A stretch of DNA of 64,000 nucleotides, taken from the NCBI RefSeq assembly GCF_000315235.1, contig NZ_BALG01000256.1, forward strand, positions 1 to 64,000, read 5' to 3'. The translations under genes and the position numbers were made by a program. Of this stretch, positions 30,622 to 38,900 are shown one piece after another; within the stretch, counting starts at the first letter, position 1; every line of letters begins with the position of its first letter. The DNA is from Paenibacillus popilliae ATCC 14706 (GTDB lineage: Bacteria > Bacillota > Bacilli > Paenibacillales > Paenibacillaceae). The notes under the pieces are model-generated. The model searched no databases. It was not told the origin of the DNA and saw only the letters and a list, made by a program, of their open reading frames with translations.

Positions 30622-31329
30622 TTGAACGCGTTCACGCTGAAGCTGATCGCGCTCGCACTCATGCTGCTCGATCATATTCATTTTTATTTGCCAGATTCTC
30701 CCAACTGGTTCCATAGTGCGGGACGGCTGGCCGCTCCCGTCTTCTTCTTCTTCGTGGCGGAAGGCTACGCCCATACGCGCAACATCCGGCGCTATATGCG
30801 GCGCATGTTCCTCTTCGCCCTGGTGATGGCGGGCGGCAGCAAGCTGCTGACGTTTACCATGCCGGGTGGCACGCTCGATAACAACATCTTCCTCTCGCTC
30901 TTCGCCGCGCTCGCGCTGATGGCAGCGTTGGACTGGGCGAGATCGTCAGGCCAGACGACGGGCGGCATCCTGATCTGCGGCACGATTATGGGAGCCATGT
31001 TCTTCGTCGAGTACAGCTTGCTAGCCGTGTCGATGGCGATCGTCTTCCATCTGCTGCGGGGCACCAAAGCGATGATTCCGGCGTTTATCCTCTCTTCTCT
31101 CGTGTTCTCGCTCGCCCCGTACGCCAATGTGCACCGAGAGGAGATGTGGACGGCGCATTACCTGTTCGTGGTCAATCCGCAATGGATGATGATCTTCGTG
31201 ATCCCGCTGATACTGGCGTATAACGGAACACGAGGCCCGGACCCTCCATGGGCCAAATACTCATTCTATATATTTTATCCTCTGCACGTATGGATACTAT
31301 ACTCCATCAGTTGGTTAGCCACACCATAG
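30622..31329 (+). CDS. TraX-family membrane protein
   Basis: 235 residues from a TTG start, eleven bases after AAGGAGG. It is strongly hydrophobic with about seven membrane helices. The start LKLIALALMLLDHIHFYLP and the GRLAAPVFFFFVAEGYAHTRN segment are typical of TraX-like proteins, which were named from F-pilin N-acetylation in E. coli but are widespread in Firmicutes with unknown acceptors. C-terminal KYSFYIFYPLHVWILY matches the acyltransferase-3-like fold. A broken partial copy lies at 33140-33360. Confidence 0.85.
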   Translation: MNAFTLKLIALALMLLDHIHFYLPDSPNWFHSAGRLAAPVFFFFVAEGYAHTRNIRRYMRRMFLFALVMAGGSKLLTFTMPGGTLDNNIFLSLFAALALMAALDWARSSGQTTGGILICGTIMGAMFFVEYSLLAVSMAIVFHLLRGTKAMIPAFILSSLVFSLAPYANVHREEMWTAHYLFVVNPQWMMIFVIPLILAYNGTRGPDPPWAKYSFYIFYPLHVWILYSISWLATP

Positions 31330-31469
31330 GCCGGCCTGATGACAGCGCCTACTCAGCGCTTCTCGTCGAGTGCAGCAGAATGCCGCTTCGACGAGAGATC
31401 TATGCTAAGTCCAAGCAGCGCTGCGGCCTTATATGCGCGGAATGGATCGAATCCAATAAATGCCGTTAT

Positions 31470-31499
31470 GCAGCAGCCCCCGAGTCGTGAGGCTGCTGC
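31470..31499. terminator. Inverted repeat between converging genes
   Basis: GCAGCAGCC and GGCTGCTGC form a nine-base stem between the rightward traX-like gene and the leftward gene ending at 31519. The T content after it is low (CTTCTTG), so terminator activity is uncertain. Confidence 0.45.
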
Positions 31500-31518
31500 C
31501 TTCTTGCTGATGATGCGT

Positions 31519-32559
31519 TTATTTGGACAGAGATTTGCTTCCTTTCTTGCCCGCATCCATGCTCTCGCTCTTTGTCGCAGTCTGGCTTGCGTTCTTGTCG
31601 CTGCCTGGGGTGGCAGCCGCATCCTTCCGCTTCTCGCCGGCAATGGACGTCACCGCGTCCGCAGATGCCCGCAGCGCTCGCCTGACCTCGAAGCTTCCTA
31701 GCTCGGCCGCCTTGCCGTCCTTGCCGATTTTGCCGTATTTGACCGTGTCCTGTATCGGGAACGTATGCTCAAAATAGATTAGCGCTTCCTCCCCTTCCGG
31801 CCGGGTCCCGCTCTGCTCCACATAGATGTCCGGATTGGCCGTCGTCCGCCCCTGCCATAAGACTTCCGCCAAGCCGTCGGCATTCACGGCGACGTAGCTC
31901 TTCACATCCTTCACCGTATAGTAGTAACGCAAAGCCTCCCCTTCCGGGAATTCGATCTTGACTTCGAAGCCTTCCGCGTGATAAGGCAATTCCCGGTTCG
32001 GGAAGACAAACGGCAGCAGCAAGGCCTCCTTGCGCGCATCCTCCAGCCCCCCGGTGCGCAGCACCCCATCCCGCCGCACCCGTTCCGGCGTCCGGATGAT
32101 CGCCGTGCGCTTGCTGTTGTTCCATTCCACCTCGCCGCCCAGCGCCTCGCTTACGAAGCGGAGCGGCACATAGGTGTGGCCGTCAATGATTTTGACCGGG
32201 GCCGCCAGCTCCACTTCCTTGCCGTTCACCCAAGCGACCGGCTTGTCCGCGATCAGCTTTACGGCATTCGTCTTGCCTTTGGAATAGACCCATACCGTCT
32301 TGGTTGCCGCATCCCATTTATACGTAATCTCCCGGTCATTCGAGTTGCCGAAGTAACTGTAATCGTCAAAAGCAAACAACGGAACCATGATGGTATTTCG
32401 CTCCCATCTCCATTCCGTTAGTTGAAATCCGTTCATGTACACGTTGGCCTTCCCGCCAGCCGCCGTCTTGCTGGCCGCCTCCGCATTCCCCGGCCCCGCT
32501 AATAATTCGAGTCCCAACCCGATGAACAGACATAATCCGACTAGCATCCATTTGCGCAT
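31519..32559 (-). CDS. Secreted copper-amine-oxidase N-terminal domain protein
   Basis: 346 residues from the ATG at 32559 (GAGGAGC and AGGAAGC upstream); an in-frame ATG at 32580 is less well placed. A signal peptide (MRKW, hydrophobic core, AEAA) is followed by the stalk-like domain PF07833: VNGKEVELAAPVKII, TYVPLRFVSEALGG and VEWNNSKRTAII near residues 105-160. The C-terminal half is not recognised, with an Ala/Lys/Ser-rich tail. No copper ligands of the oxidase are present. This domain is common in exported proteins of Paenibacillus and probably serves as a binding module. Confidence 0.82.
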   Translation of the reverse strand: MRKWMLVGLCLFIGLGLELLAGPGNAEAASKTAAGGKANVYMNGFQLTEWRWERNTIMVPLFAFDDYSYFGNSNDREITYKWDAATKTVWVYSKGKTNAVKLIADKPVAWVNGKEVELAAPVKIIDGHTYVPLRFVSEALGGEVEWNNSKRTAIIRTPERVRRDGVLRTGGLEDARKEALLLPFVFPNRELPYHAEGFEVKIEFPEGEALRYYYTVKDVKSYVAVNADGLAEVLWQGRTTANPDIYVEQSGTRPEGEEALIYFEHTFPIQDTVKYGKIGKDGKAAELGSFEVRRALRASADAVTSIAGEKRKDAAATPGSDKNASQTATKSESMDAGKKGSKSLSK

Positions 32560-32762
32560 TGCTTCCTGCTCCTCTCGCATTCGATGTAGGTCCTGATCGT
32601 GGCTCTATTAAAGGGATTCGCTATTCATTCAACTGAACCCTTCTTCCAGATGCTGCGATCGAGCAAAAAACATGTGCGGAATATGTCGGGTATGAAAAAA
32701 ATCAATTCTTTCAATCAATGAGTAACGAATCGTCGCGATCGGAATCTTGAGTTGGCAGTCAT

Positions 32763-33020
32763 GTGGAATGGGTCATTTTCATCAAAGAGAATAAGTTGGT
32801 CACCGCACAAGATGCGCAGAACGCCTGCAAAGAGTGGTTCGCGGAAACGATTCTGGAAAGGCTGGAGGAGGAACTGGTCACCCATCTAAGTTAGGAGAAG
32901 CATAAAGCCAAAGCCAAAGCCAACATGACCTCCAACCGTCGTAAGGGCAACAGCCAAAAGTCCATTGTCAGTGAAAACAGGATATTTATATCATCTGCGT
33001 CGACAACCTGAAAGTTTCTC
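32763..33020 (+). mobile_element. Remnant of an IS256-family transposase
   Basis: The plus strand encodes ILERLEEELVTHLS, stop, EKHKAKAK, NRRKGNSQKSIVSE, which is the N-terminal pattern of IS256-type transposases (normally LxYEKH, NxRNGxSxKT). A Tyr codon has become TAG. It then jumps to IICVDNLK, a segment from the catalytic region of the same family, so most of the gene has been deleted. No terminal repeats were found. Confidence 0.65.
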
Positions 33021-33139
33021 TGAAACAAGGGGCGCTACTGGAATTGGATCATGTCGTTGACCATGTACGCTAGAAAATACGAAAATCCCCCTCAGCATTT
33101 GAATAGTCTCCCAGGAAAATGGATGTTCACTTCGTCCCG

Positions 33140-33360
33140 CTACGCCCATACGCGCAACATCCAGCGCTATATGCAGCGCATGTTCCTCTTCGCCCTGGTG
33201 ATGGCGGGAGGCAGCAAGCTGCTGACGTTTGCCATACCGGGTACACGCTCGATAACAACATGTTCCTCTCGCTCTTCGCCGCGCTCGTGCTGATCGCAGC
33301 GTTGGACTGGGCGAGATCGTCAGGCCAGACGACGGGGGGCACCCTGATCTGCGGCACGAT
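33140..33360 (+). pseudogene. Partial, frameshifted copy of the TraX-like gene
   Basis: These 220 bases match 30763-30985 of the intact traX-like gene with few changes. One base is missing at CCGGGTACACG (intact: CCGGGTGGCACG), and both ends of the gene are absent. It lies just right of the IS256 remnant and probably arose by recombination around that element. The following 33361-33600 shows no recognisable gene. Confidence 0.85.
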
Positions 33361-33631
33361 CCTTCCCTTCGGTCAGTCCGCTATTCCTCGCGCCCTTGAC
33401 GGCTCTCAACGACGTTCTAATGCCGTGCTAGTACTAACTTCCTTCTGCAGAAAACCGCAAATTGACCCCTTTCCGTTTGTTATCCATAAATAGAGGGTGT
33501 GAGAAACTGCGCTTTACAGTCTGTGAAAAATTTTACGGTCGTTCTTGTAAAATATCCTTTTTTTCTTGTGAGTATATGGTATATTTAGGGATATACAACT
33601 TGGATAATCCATCTAAAGAAAAAAACGATAT

Positions 33632-34039
33632 TTGGAGGGCAAGATCGATGTTGTTGCTAGTGAAATGGAAAGAAAGCTTTTATCTATTTTGTCTACATTA
33701 CGGGAACATTGTCTCGTTCGTATAGAAAGTGAATTTCTTTACAATGCTACCCTTTTAAATTTCCCAGAAGAATGTTTAGAAACAAACATTTTATTGGGCA
33801 TGAAATCGTTATTTGAGCGGGAAATTTTAGAAGAAGTAAGCGATGGGGAAATGATAGAGTGTTTGGTTTTAGCAAGTGTAAGAAATGGGATGACCACTTG
33901 TTTATATTTGATCGACAGGAAGATCATTTTATGGACAAAGGCTACGGGTTGTGTGGTTTACATCGCTGATCCGCAACAAGTCGATGTGGTCAGAATAGCA
34001 TGTGCGGCACATAATTTAGTTCTGTGTGCCAATGGGTGA
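33632..34039 (+). CDS. Unknown AT-rich family, short member (paralogue 1)
   Basis: About 124-135 residues. It aligns with the C-terminal two-thirds of paralogues 2 and 3: ERKLLSI with EKKFLSI, NFPEECL with HFPDEFL, CLYLIDRKIILW with CLYLKDIKVILW, and QVDVVRIAC with QVDFVRTIC. The N-terminal third is missing, so it may be truncated. The start is unclear. GGAGGG at 33634-33639 best serves an ATG in another frame, while this frame offers TTG 33632 or ATG 33665. No signal peptide or membrane segment is seen. Base composition is far more AT-rich than the flanks. The function is unknown; tandem paralogues of this sort are often immunity genes. Confidence 0.55.
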   Translation: MEGKIDVVASEMERKLLSILSTLREHCLVRIESEFLYNATLLNFPEECLETNILLGMKSLFEREILEEVSDGEMIECLVLASVRNGMTTCLYLIDRKIILWTKATGCVVYIADPQQVDVVRIACAAHNLVLCANG

Positions 34040-34078
34040 TGAAGTGAGCAGACTGTTTAGAGAAAGGAGAATGTAGTA

Positions 34079-34690
34079 ATGAACAGCAGAGACTCCTTGT
34101 GTCATCTATTTGATATAGATTTATCTTTATTGGATGAAAATTTAATTGATAGTGATTGGGAAAATTTTTTGAGTGATAAACGTGAAGAGATGAATATCTG
34201 TTATAAAAATAGAATGCACATAATCGATGATATGCCCAAACGGGTTACGATTGAAGGGAGATATGGACAACTGGAATCGTTCTACACTTACGATGATCAG
34301 TATGGTTTTAATCACGTTTATTTTGAAAAAGAAAAGAAATTTTTATCTATATTTTTAAAGCTATGCGCATACTCTACAGTCCTTGTAGAGAGCGGCATTC
34401 TTTATGCTAACCCCTTTCATTTTCCGGATGAATTTTTAAATAGACCATTTTTGTCGAAAACAAAGTCAATGTTTTCCAGAGGGGAGATCGTAGAAATTGA
34501 TGACTTGGAAGTTCTACGGTGTTTATTTATCTTAGGTTTAAGGTATTATGGTGCACCTTGTCTATATTTAAAAGATATCAAAGTCATACTTTGGGCTGGA
34601 AGTGATTGTGCTATTGTTTATGTTCGCGACCAGGAACAAGTAGACTTTGTAAGAACGATATGTACAACAGAAGGTTTATATTTACGTTGA
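34079..34690 (+). CDS. Unknown AT-rich family, full-length member (paralogue 2)
   Basis: 203 residues, ATG about seven bases after AAAGGAG. It is acidic and soluble with no signal peptide. Conserved landmarks shared with paralogue 3 are DKR near residue 35, RM-x-x-IDD-x-PK, I-x-GR-x-x-QLE, EKEKKFL, AYS-x-x-V-ES, the hydrophobic strand YLKDIKVILW and the tail QVDFVRTICTTEGLYL. I do not recognise the family. It lies 40 bases after paralogue 1. The following 150 bases hold a coding remnant rather than a spacer. Confidence 0.75.
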   Translation: MNSRDSLCHLFDIDLSLLDENLIDSDWENFLSDKREEMNICYKNRMHIIDDMPKRVTIEGRYGQLESFYTYDDQYGFNHVYFEKEKKFLSIFLKLCAYSTVLVESGILYANPFHFPDEFLNRPFLSKTKSMFSRGEIVEIDDLEVLRCLFILGLRYYGAPCLYLKDIKVILWAGSDCAIVYVRDQEQVDFVRTICTTEGLYLR

Positions 34691-34840
34691 GACTGGAACA
34701 GACGATTTTAAAGAACCGAAAACAGAATGGATTTTAAAGAAAAGTGATACAACACATAAGGAAGGGGAAAAATAGAAGTTGTATAAAGGTAAAAAGCGTA
34801 TTGCTACGTTAACTGCCGATGGTAAAATTATTGGGGGATA
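34691..34840 (+). pseudogene. Coding remnant between paralogues 2 and 3
   Basis: One frame reads 28 codons (DDFKEPKTEWILKKS), a TAG at about 34775, and 20 more codons ending YKGKKRIATLTADGKIIGG and a stop. It has no start site of its own. Such a short C-terminal-looking fragment directly before a putative immunity gene is what a displaced toxin tip of a polymorphic toxin looks like; that reading is inference. Confidence 0.4.
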
Positions 34841-34848
34841 AAGGGATA

Positions 34849-35479
34849 ATGACATTAGAGAATAAGATTCACTTTCTTTCTAACATCTTTCAGGTAGATT
34901 TTTCCTCAATAAGGAAAAATCTACCTGAAAGTGAATGGGATGAGGATTGCTTTTTAGTTGACAAACGGTCATTAATGGATGAAGTTTATGAGTCAAGAAT
35001 GTTTAGAATCGATGATTTTCCGAAAACAATCCCAATAAAAGGGAGACACTCACAATTAGAATTCTCCTTCACAAAAAAAAAATGGTAAGTTTCCGCTTTA
35101 TCTTGAAAAAGAAAAAAAATTTTTAATGGTCTTGTCTAAGTTATGGGCATATTCTTCGGCCTATGTTGAAAGCAGCTTTTTTTTCAACCCTGACGACTTC
35201 CCAAGCAAGATACTCCAAGATAAGAAATTCAGATTGATGAAACAACTGTTTTCTAAGGAAAATGTAATAGCTATTGATGATTGGAATGTTTTAGAATTTG
35301 TCTTTATTCTAAGTTTGAGAAGTTATATAACAACATGTGTGTATCTCGTAGATCTTAAAGTGATTGTTTGGGTTGATGATTGTTGTTGCCTCGTTTATTT
35401 TTGTGATAAAACCCAAGAAGATTTTGTTAGAACGATATGTACAACAGAAGGCTTGTATTTGTATGCAAAAGGTGAATAA
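34849..35479 (+). pseudogene. Unknown AT-rich family, frameshifted member (paralogue 3)
   Basis: Starts at ATG 34849 after AAAGGG. The frame stops at 35086-35088, right after a run of ten A (35073-35082). With nine A it continues as NGKFPLYLEKEKKFLMVLSKLWAYSSAYVES and so on to 35479, matching paralogue 2 throughout (about 209 residues). The only fault is the single extra A, so the gene may be freshly broken, slippage-restored or phase-variable. It shares the tail DFVRTICTTEGLYL with paralogue 2. Confidence 0.75.
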
Positions 35480-35485
35480 AGGGAT

Positions 35486-35516
35486 GGTCGGCCCGTTGTA
35501 GCACCGCGGGCCGACC
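35486..35516. terminator. Hairpin after paralogue 3
   Basis: GGTCGGCCCG and CGGGCCGACC form a perfect ten-base stem six bases past the stop codon. There is no T run, so it is a possible terminator only. Confidence 0.45.
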
Positions 35517-35789
35517 CCTACTTTGCGGGTTCCACTTGCGTAAATCGTTTAACCGCATTAAACTTGTTTCCTGGACAGCGACGAGGAAATTGACTATTTA
35601 GCTCAGTCGGTCAGGAGAAACATTTTCTTTCCCTCCGCTATTGCTCGCCCTTGACGACTTATTGTATCCCTCTTACCGTCTTCTGTCTTGATCCATGGGT
35701 TTGGATAACACTTTGGGCGGCTTTCATGGCTAAAGAGTCTACATTCAAGGCTTTAGCGTTCAGTAACCACCCCATATAAGGAAAAGCGA
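35517..35789. other. Intergenic stretch between the AT-rich island and the siderophore operon
   Basis: About 270 bases with no frame that has a start site and a plausible product on either strand. It returns to higher GC than the island to its left. Confidence 0.4.
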
Positions 35790-35821
35790 AGGGCGGGAGA
35801 ACACCATCCGTCCTCCCGCCC
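35790..35821 (-). terminator. Probable terminator of the siderophore operon
   Basis: On the minus strand GGGCGGGAG and CTCCCGCCC form a nine-base stem followed by TTCGCTTTTCC, about 90 bases past the stop codon of the last NRPS gene. Confidence 0.6.
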
Positions 35822-35912
35822 ATTACGCACATAGGCTTGCAACGCTTCTGTCGGAACAGCATCGCAATTGCCGATCAATAGCATAAGTTATGAATTTTGT
35901 CTACCCATCCGT

Positions 35913-38900
35913 TTATCCCGCAGGGCATGTGTTGAGGAGCGGCAGCGCTATCAGCTTGGCAAGTTCGCTAGCATGAGGCTCTGCTTCTATACAACTAAAG
36001 TGATTGCCTGCAATTTCTGTCACTTCAAATTCTCCAAGACAAATATCGCGCCAAAAATCGAGCGTCATTTCTTCCGTGCCTGGTAAAAAACCGAACGGCT
36101 CAGCTGCCAGCAAAAAACGGATATTTCCCATAAAAGGCAAAGGGGTGAACCGGGCAGCCTGAAAGCTTTGGCGGTACATCTTACACAGTCCCTCCGCCAT
36201 CTCGACCGGCATGTGCCCTCCGGTGGCTTGCGCTATCGCATGGACATAAGCCGCGAATCGTTCTCTCCTACTGACAGCCGCCAGACGGCGAAAGAGTTCT
36301 CCCACTTTGTCCAGCCCCGCATCTCCCCTGATTGTGCATGAAGAGCCTTGGGGCACACTTCGATTGTTGCTGTCGAAAATATGCAATAGCCCGCGCACGA
36401 GATCGTCTGGATCTACATCGCCAAAACCGGCTTGCTGGATGGAAATATTCAAATTGGGAACAAACAACGACTCGATGACGAGGTCGTCGTCGATATCGAA
36501 CAGCACCGGGTGGCTGTCGATCAACACGAGATCCGTCAAATGAACCCCTTGCTCAACCAGGCGTCGTGCCACTTCAATGGCGATTAATCCGCCCAAGCAA
36601 TACCCGATCAGCTGCATGCGCTTCTGTCCGCTTGCCAACAGACGCCCGGCGTAATCATCGGCAATTTGCTCAATCAATCGGGAAGGCTCGTACGCGCAGT
36701 ATTTCTCCGTATCTGCCACGGTTATGCCGATGACAGGCCCGACATGTTGAGTGGTTAACTTCTTCAGAAGCAAGTGAAAACAATTCATCGTTCCCAGACC
36801 CGCATGGAAAACAACCCGCAGCGGCCCGGTCTCCCCGCCTCCATAGGGAGTAAGCACCGCATTGCTTGACCCTGACCCGCCTTGCAAATCCGATGATGAG
36901 ACGTCAAACGTACGCTCCTTCTCCCGGCTGTGCGAACGGATAAATTCCGCCAATGCGGCGACAGTCGGGTAATGCAACATGTGCCTGAGCAAAGCGTCAT
37001 AGGCAATTTCACCGTGCGAAGGGTCCTTGGCGAACTTGTCGCGCAGCTTCCCGGCCACCTGCGCCATAATGAGCGAATCGGCCCCCAGATCGTAGAAGCT
37101 TTGCGATCTGCCGATACCGGGCATGCTCAACGCCTTCGCCCACACTGTCGCAAGCAGCGCTTCCAACGCATCCGAGCTTTCCTCGCCGCTGTCGCCGGCT
37201 GCCAGCTCCAGCGCCGTTGTCGGTCGCCATGTCGCCAGCCCGCGCCGATCGATCTTGCCGTTGCCCGTAAGCGGCAGCGCGTCTGCAATCTGCAGTTGGG
37301 ACGGCAGCATATGGGCGGGTAAACGGAGCGAGAGAAAATCCGTCAGCTCCGGCACACTGGCCGAGATCCGGTCCTGTTTTATGCGCCTTGCAAACAGATG
37401 AAAGCCCAAAACGGAAAGCTTGTGCTTCTCTTCTGGCAATGACAAAATCGGATCATCCCCATATTCCTGTAACAGCCGGATCCATCCGTCCCGGTTCAGG
37501 TAAGAAGTGTCCGTCCGCACATGATCACCCGGTTCCGTCATCATAAACGCCTGCGAAGCCAGAATCCAAGCATGCTCTGCTGTCGGCTCCGTAAACACGA
37601 GCCAGCCGCCAGGACAAACGAGTTCCGTCAACCGGTTCAAGCTGGCCGGAATATCACGGGCGTTCTCCAATACCCCGGCCGCGAGTACAACATCAAAGCT
37701 GTTCGGAGCTAGTCCTTGCTCCCGGCAATCCCGATCTACATCGAACAGGCCGAACCGGATTCCCGGATATTGTCCGAACCGGTGCTTGGCCTCCGGAATA
37801 AAGAACGAGGACACATCGGTAAATACATACTCCACGTCGAAGCCTTCCAAAGCGCGCAATACGTTGTCTGTCGTTGCCCCCGTACCGGCTCCAACCTCTA
37901 GAATCCGCAGCGGTCCTCCTGAATGGTTCTCGGCTATGCGGGTCAGAAGCAGACAAATGCAACGGTTGAGATAGCCTGCCATAAGATGATCAACGTACAA
38001 GGAACGAACAAGGTCAAGCTTGCCCTCTGGAAAAAGGAGCGCAACCGGATCTTGCCGCCCGCTTAGCAGCTCCGGCAGTCGTGCGGCATTGCTTCGAACA
38101 TAAGCCATGAATCCCGATGAGCTTAGCTTATTCGTCCAGGATGCCTCGGCCTGTTCCCAATATCGGTACAACTGGCTCTCGTCCGGCTTATGTGAGCAAC
38201 GGTAATGGTCGGCAGGGTGCGCTATCAGCAGCCCGGCCTTCGTCAGCCTGGCGATCCAGCGCTGAACGAGCCAGTGAAACGGAGGAGCGATGCCGGCACG
38301 CTGCAACCTATCTGTTATCGAGTGCAACTCATCGTCGGCAAACAGCCCCAGCTTGCACAACGCATCCAGCATCGAGTGGAGAACGGCTGTATCCAGACGT
38401 TCCACCGCCGCCTTAATGTCCGCTTCGTCAAGCCCGGCGGCCACCGTACTGCCCGGCTCGTCGAAGCCTTGGGTCAGCCGCTCAAATTCCGATTGTTCCG
38501 CCGCTTGATTCCGCTCCTGCTTGCGGGCAAGCTCCACCACGCCAAGCAACGTTTGATCGTCGCCCGTAGCTTCCATCATCACAACCCCGGCTGCCGCAAC
38601 CGCAGGGTGCTTCAGCAGCGTCGATTCGATATCGCCCAATTCGATCCGATGCCCCCGTATTTTGACCTGATGATCCTCGCGGCCAAGAAACTCAATGTCG
38701 CCGCCGGGCAGGTAACGGCCCAAGTCGCCGGTACGATAAAGCCGCTGGCCGTCCACAGGATGCGGGAAAAAGCGCCGTTGCGTCGTTTCGATATCGCCCA
38801 AATATCCCTCGGCCAAGCCGTGTCCGGTAATGTATAGCTCCCCGGTTACCCATACCGGACAATCGCGCATGCTGGCGTCCAGCACCCGAAATCCCTGGTT

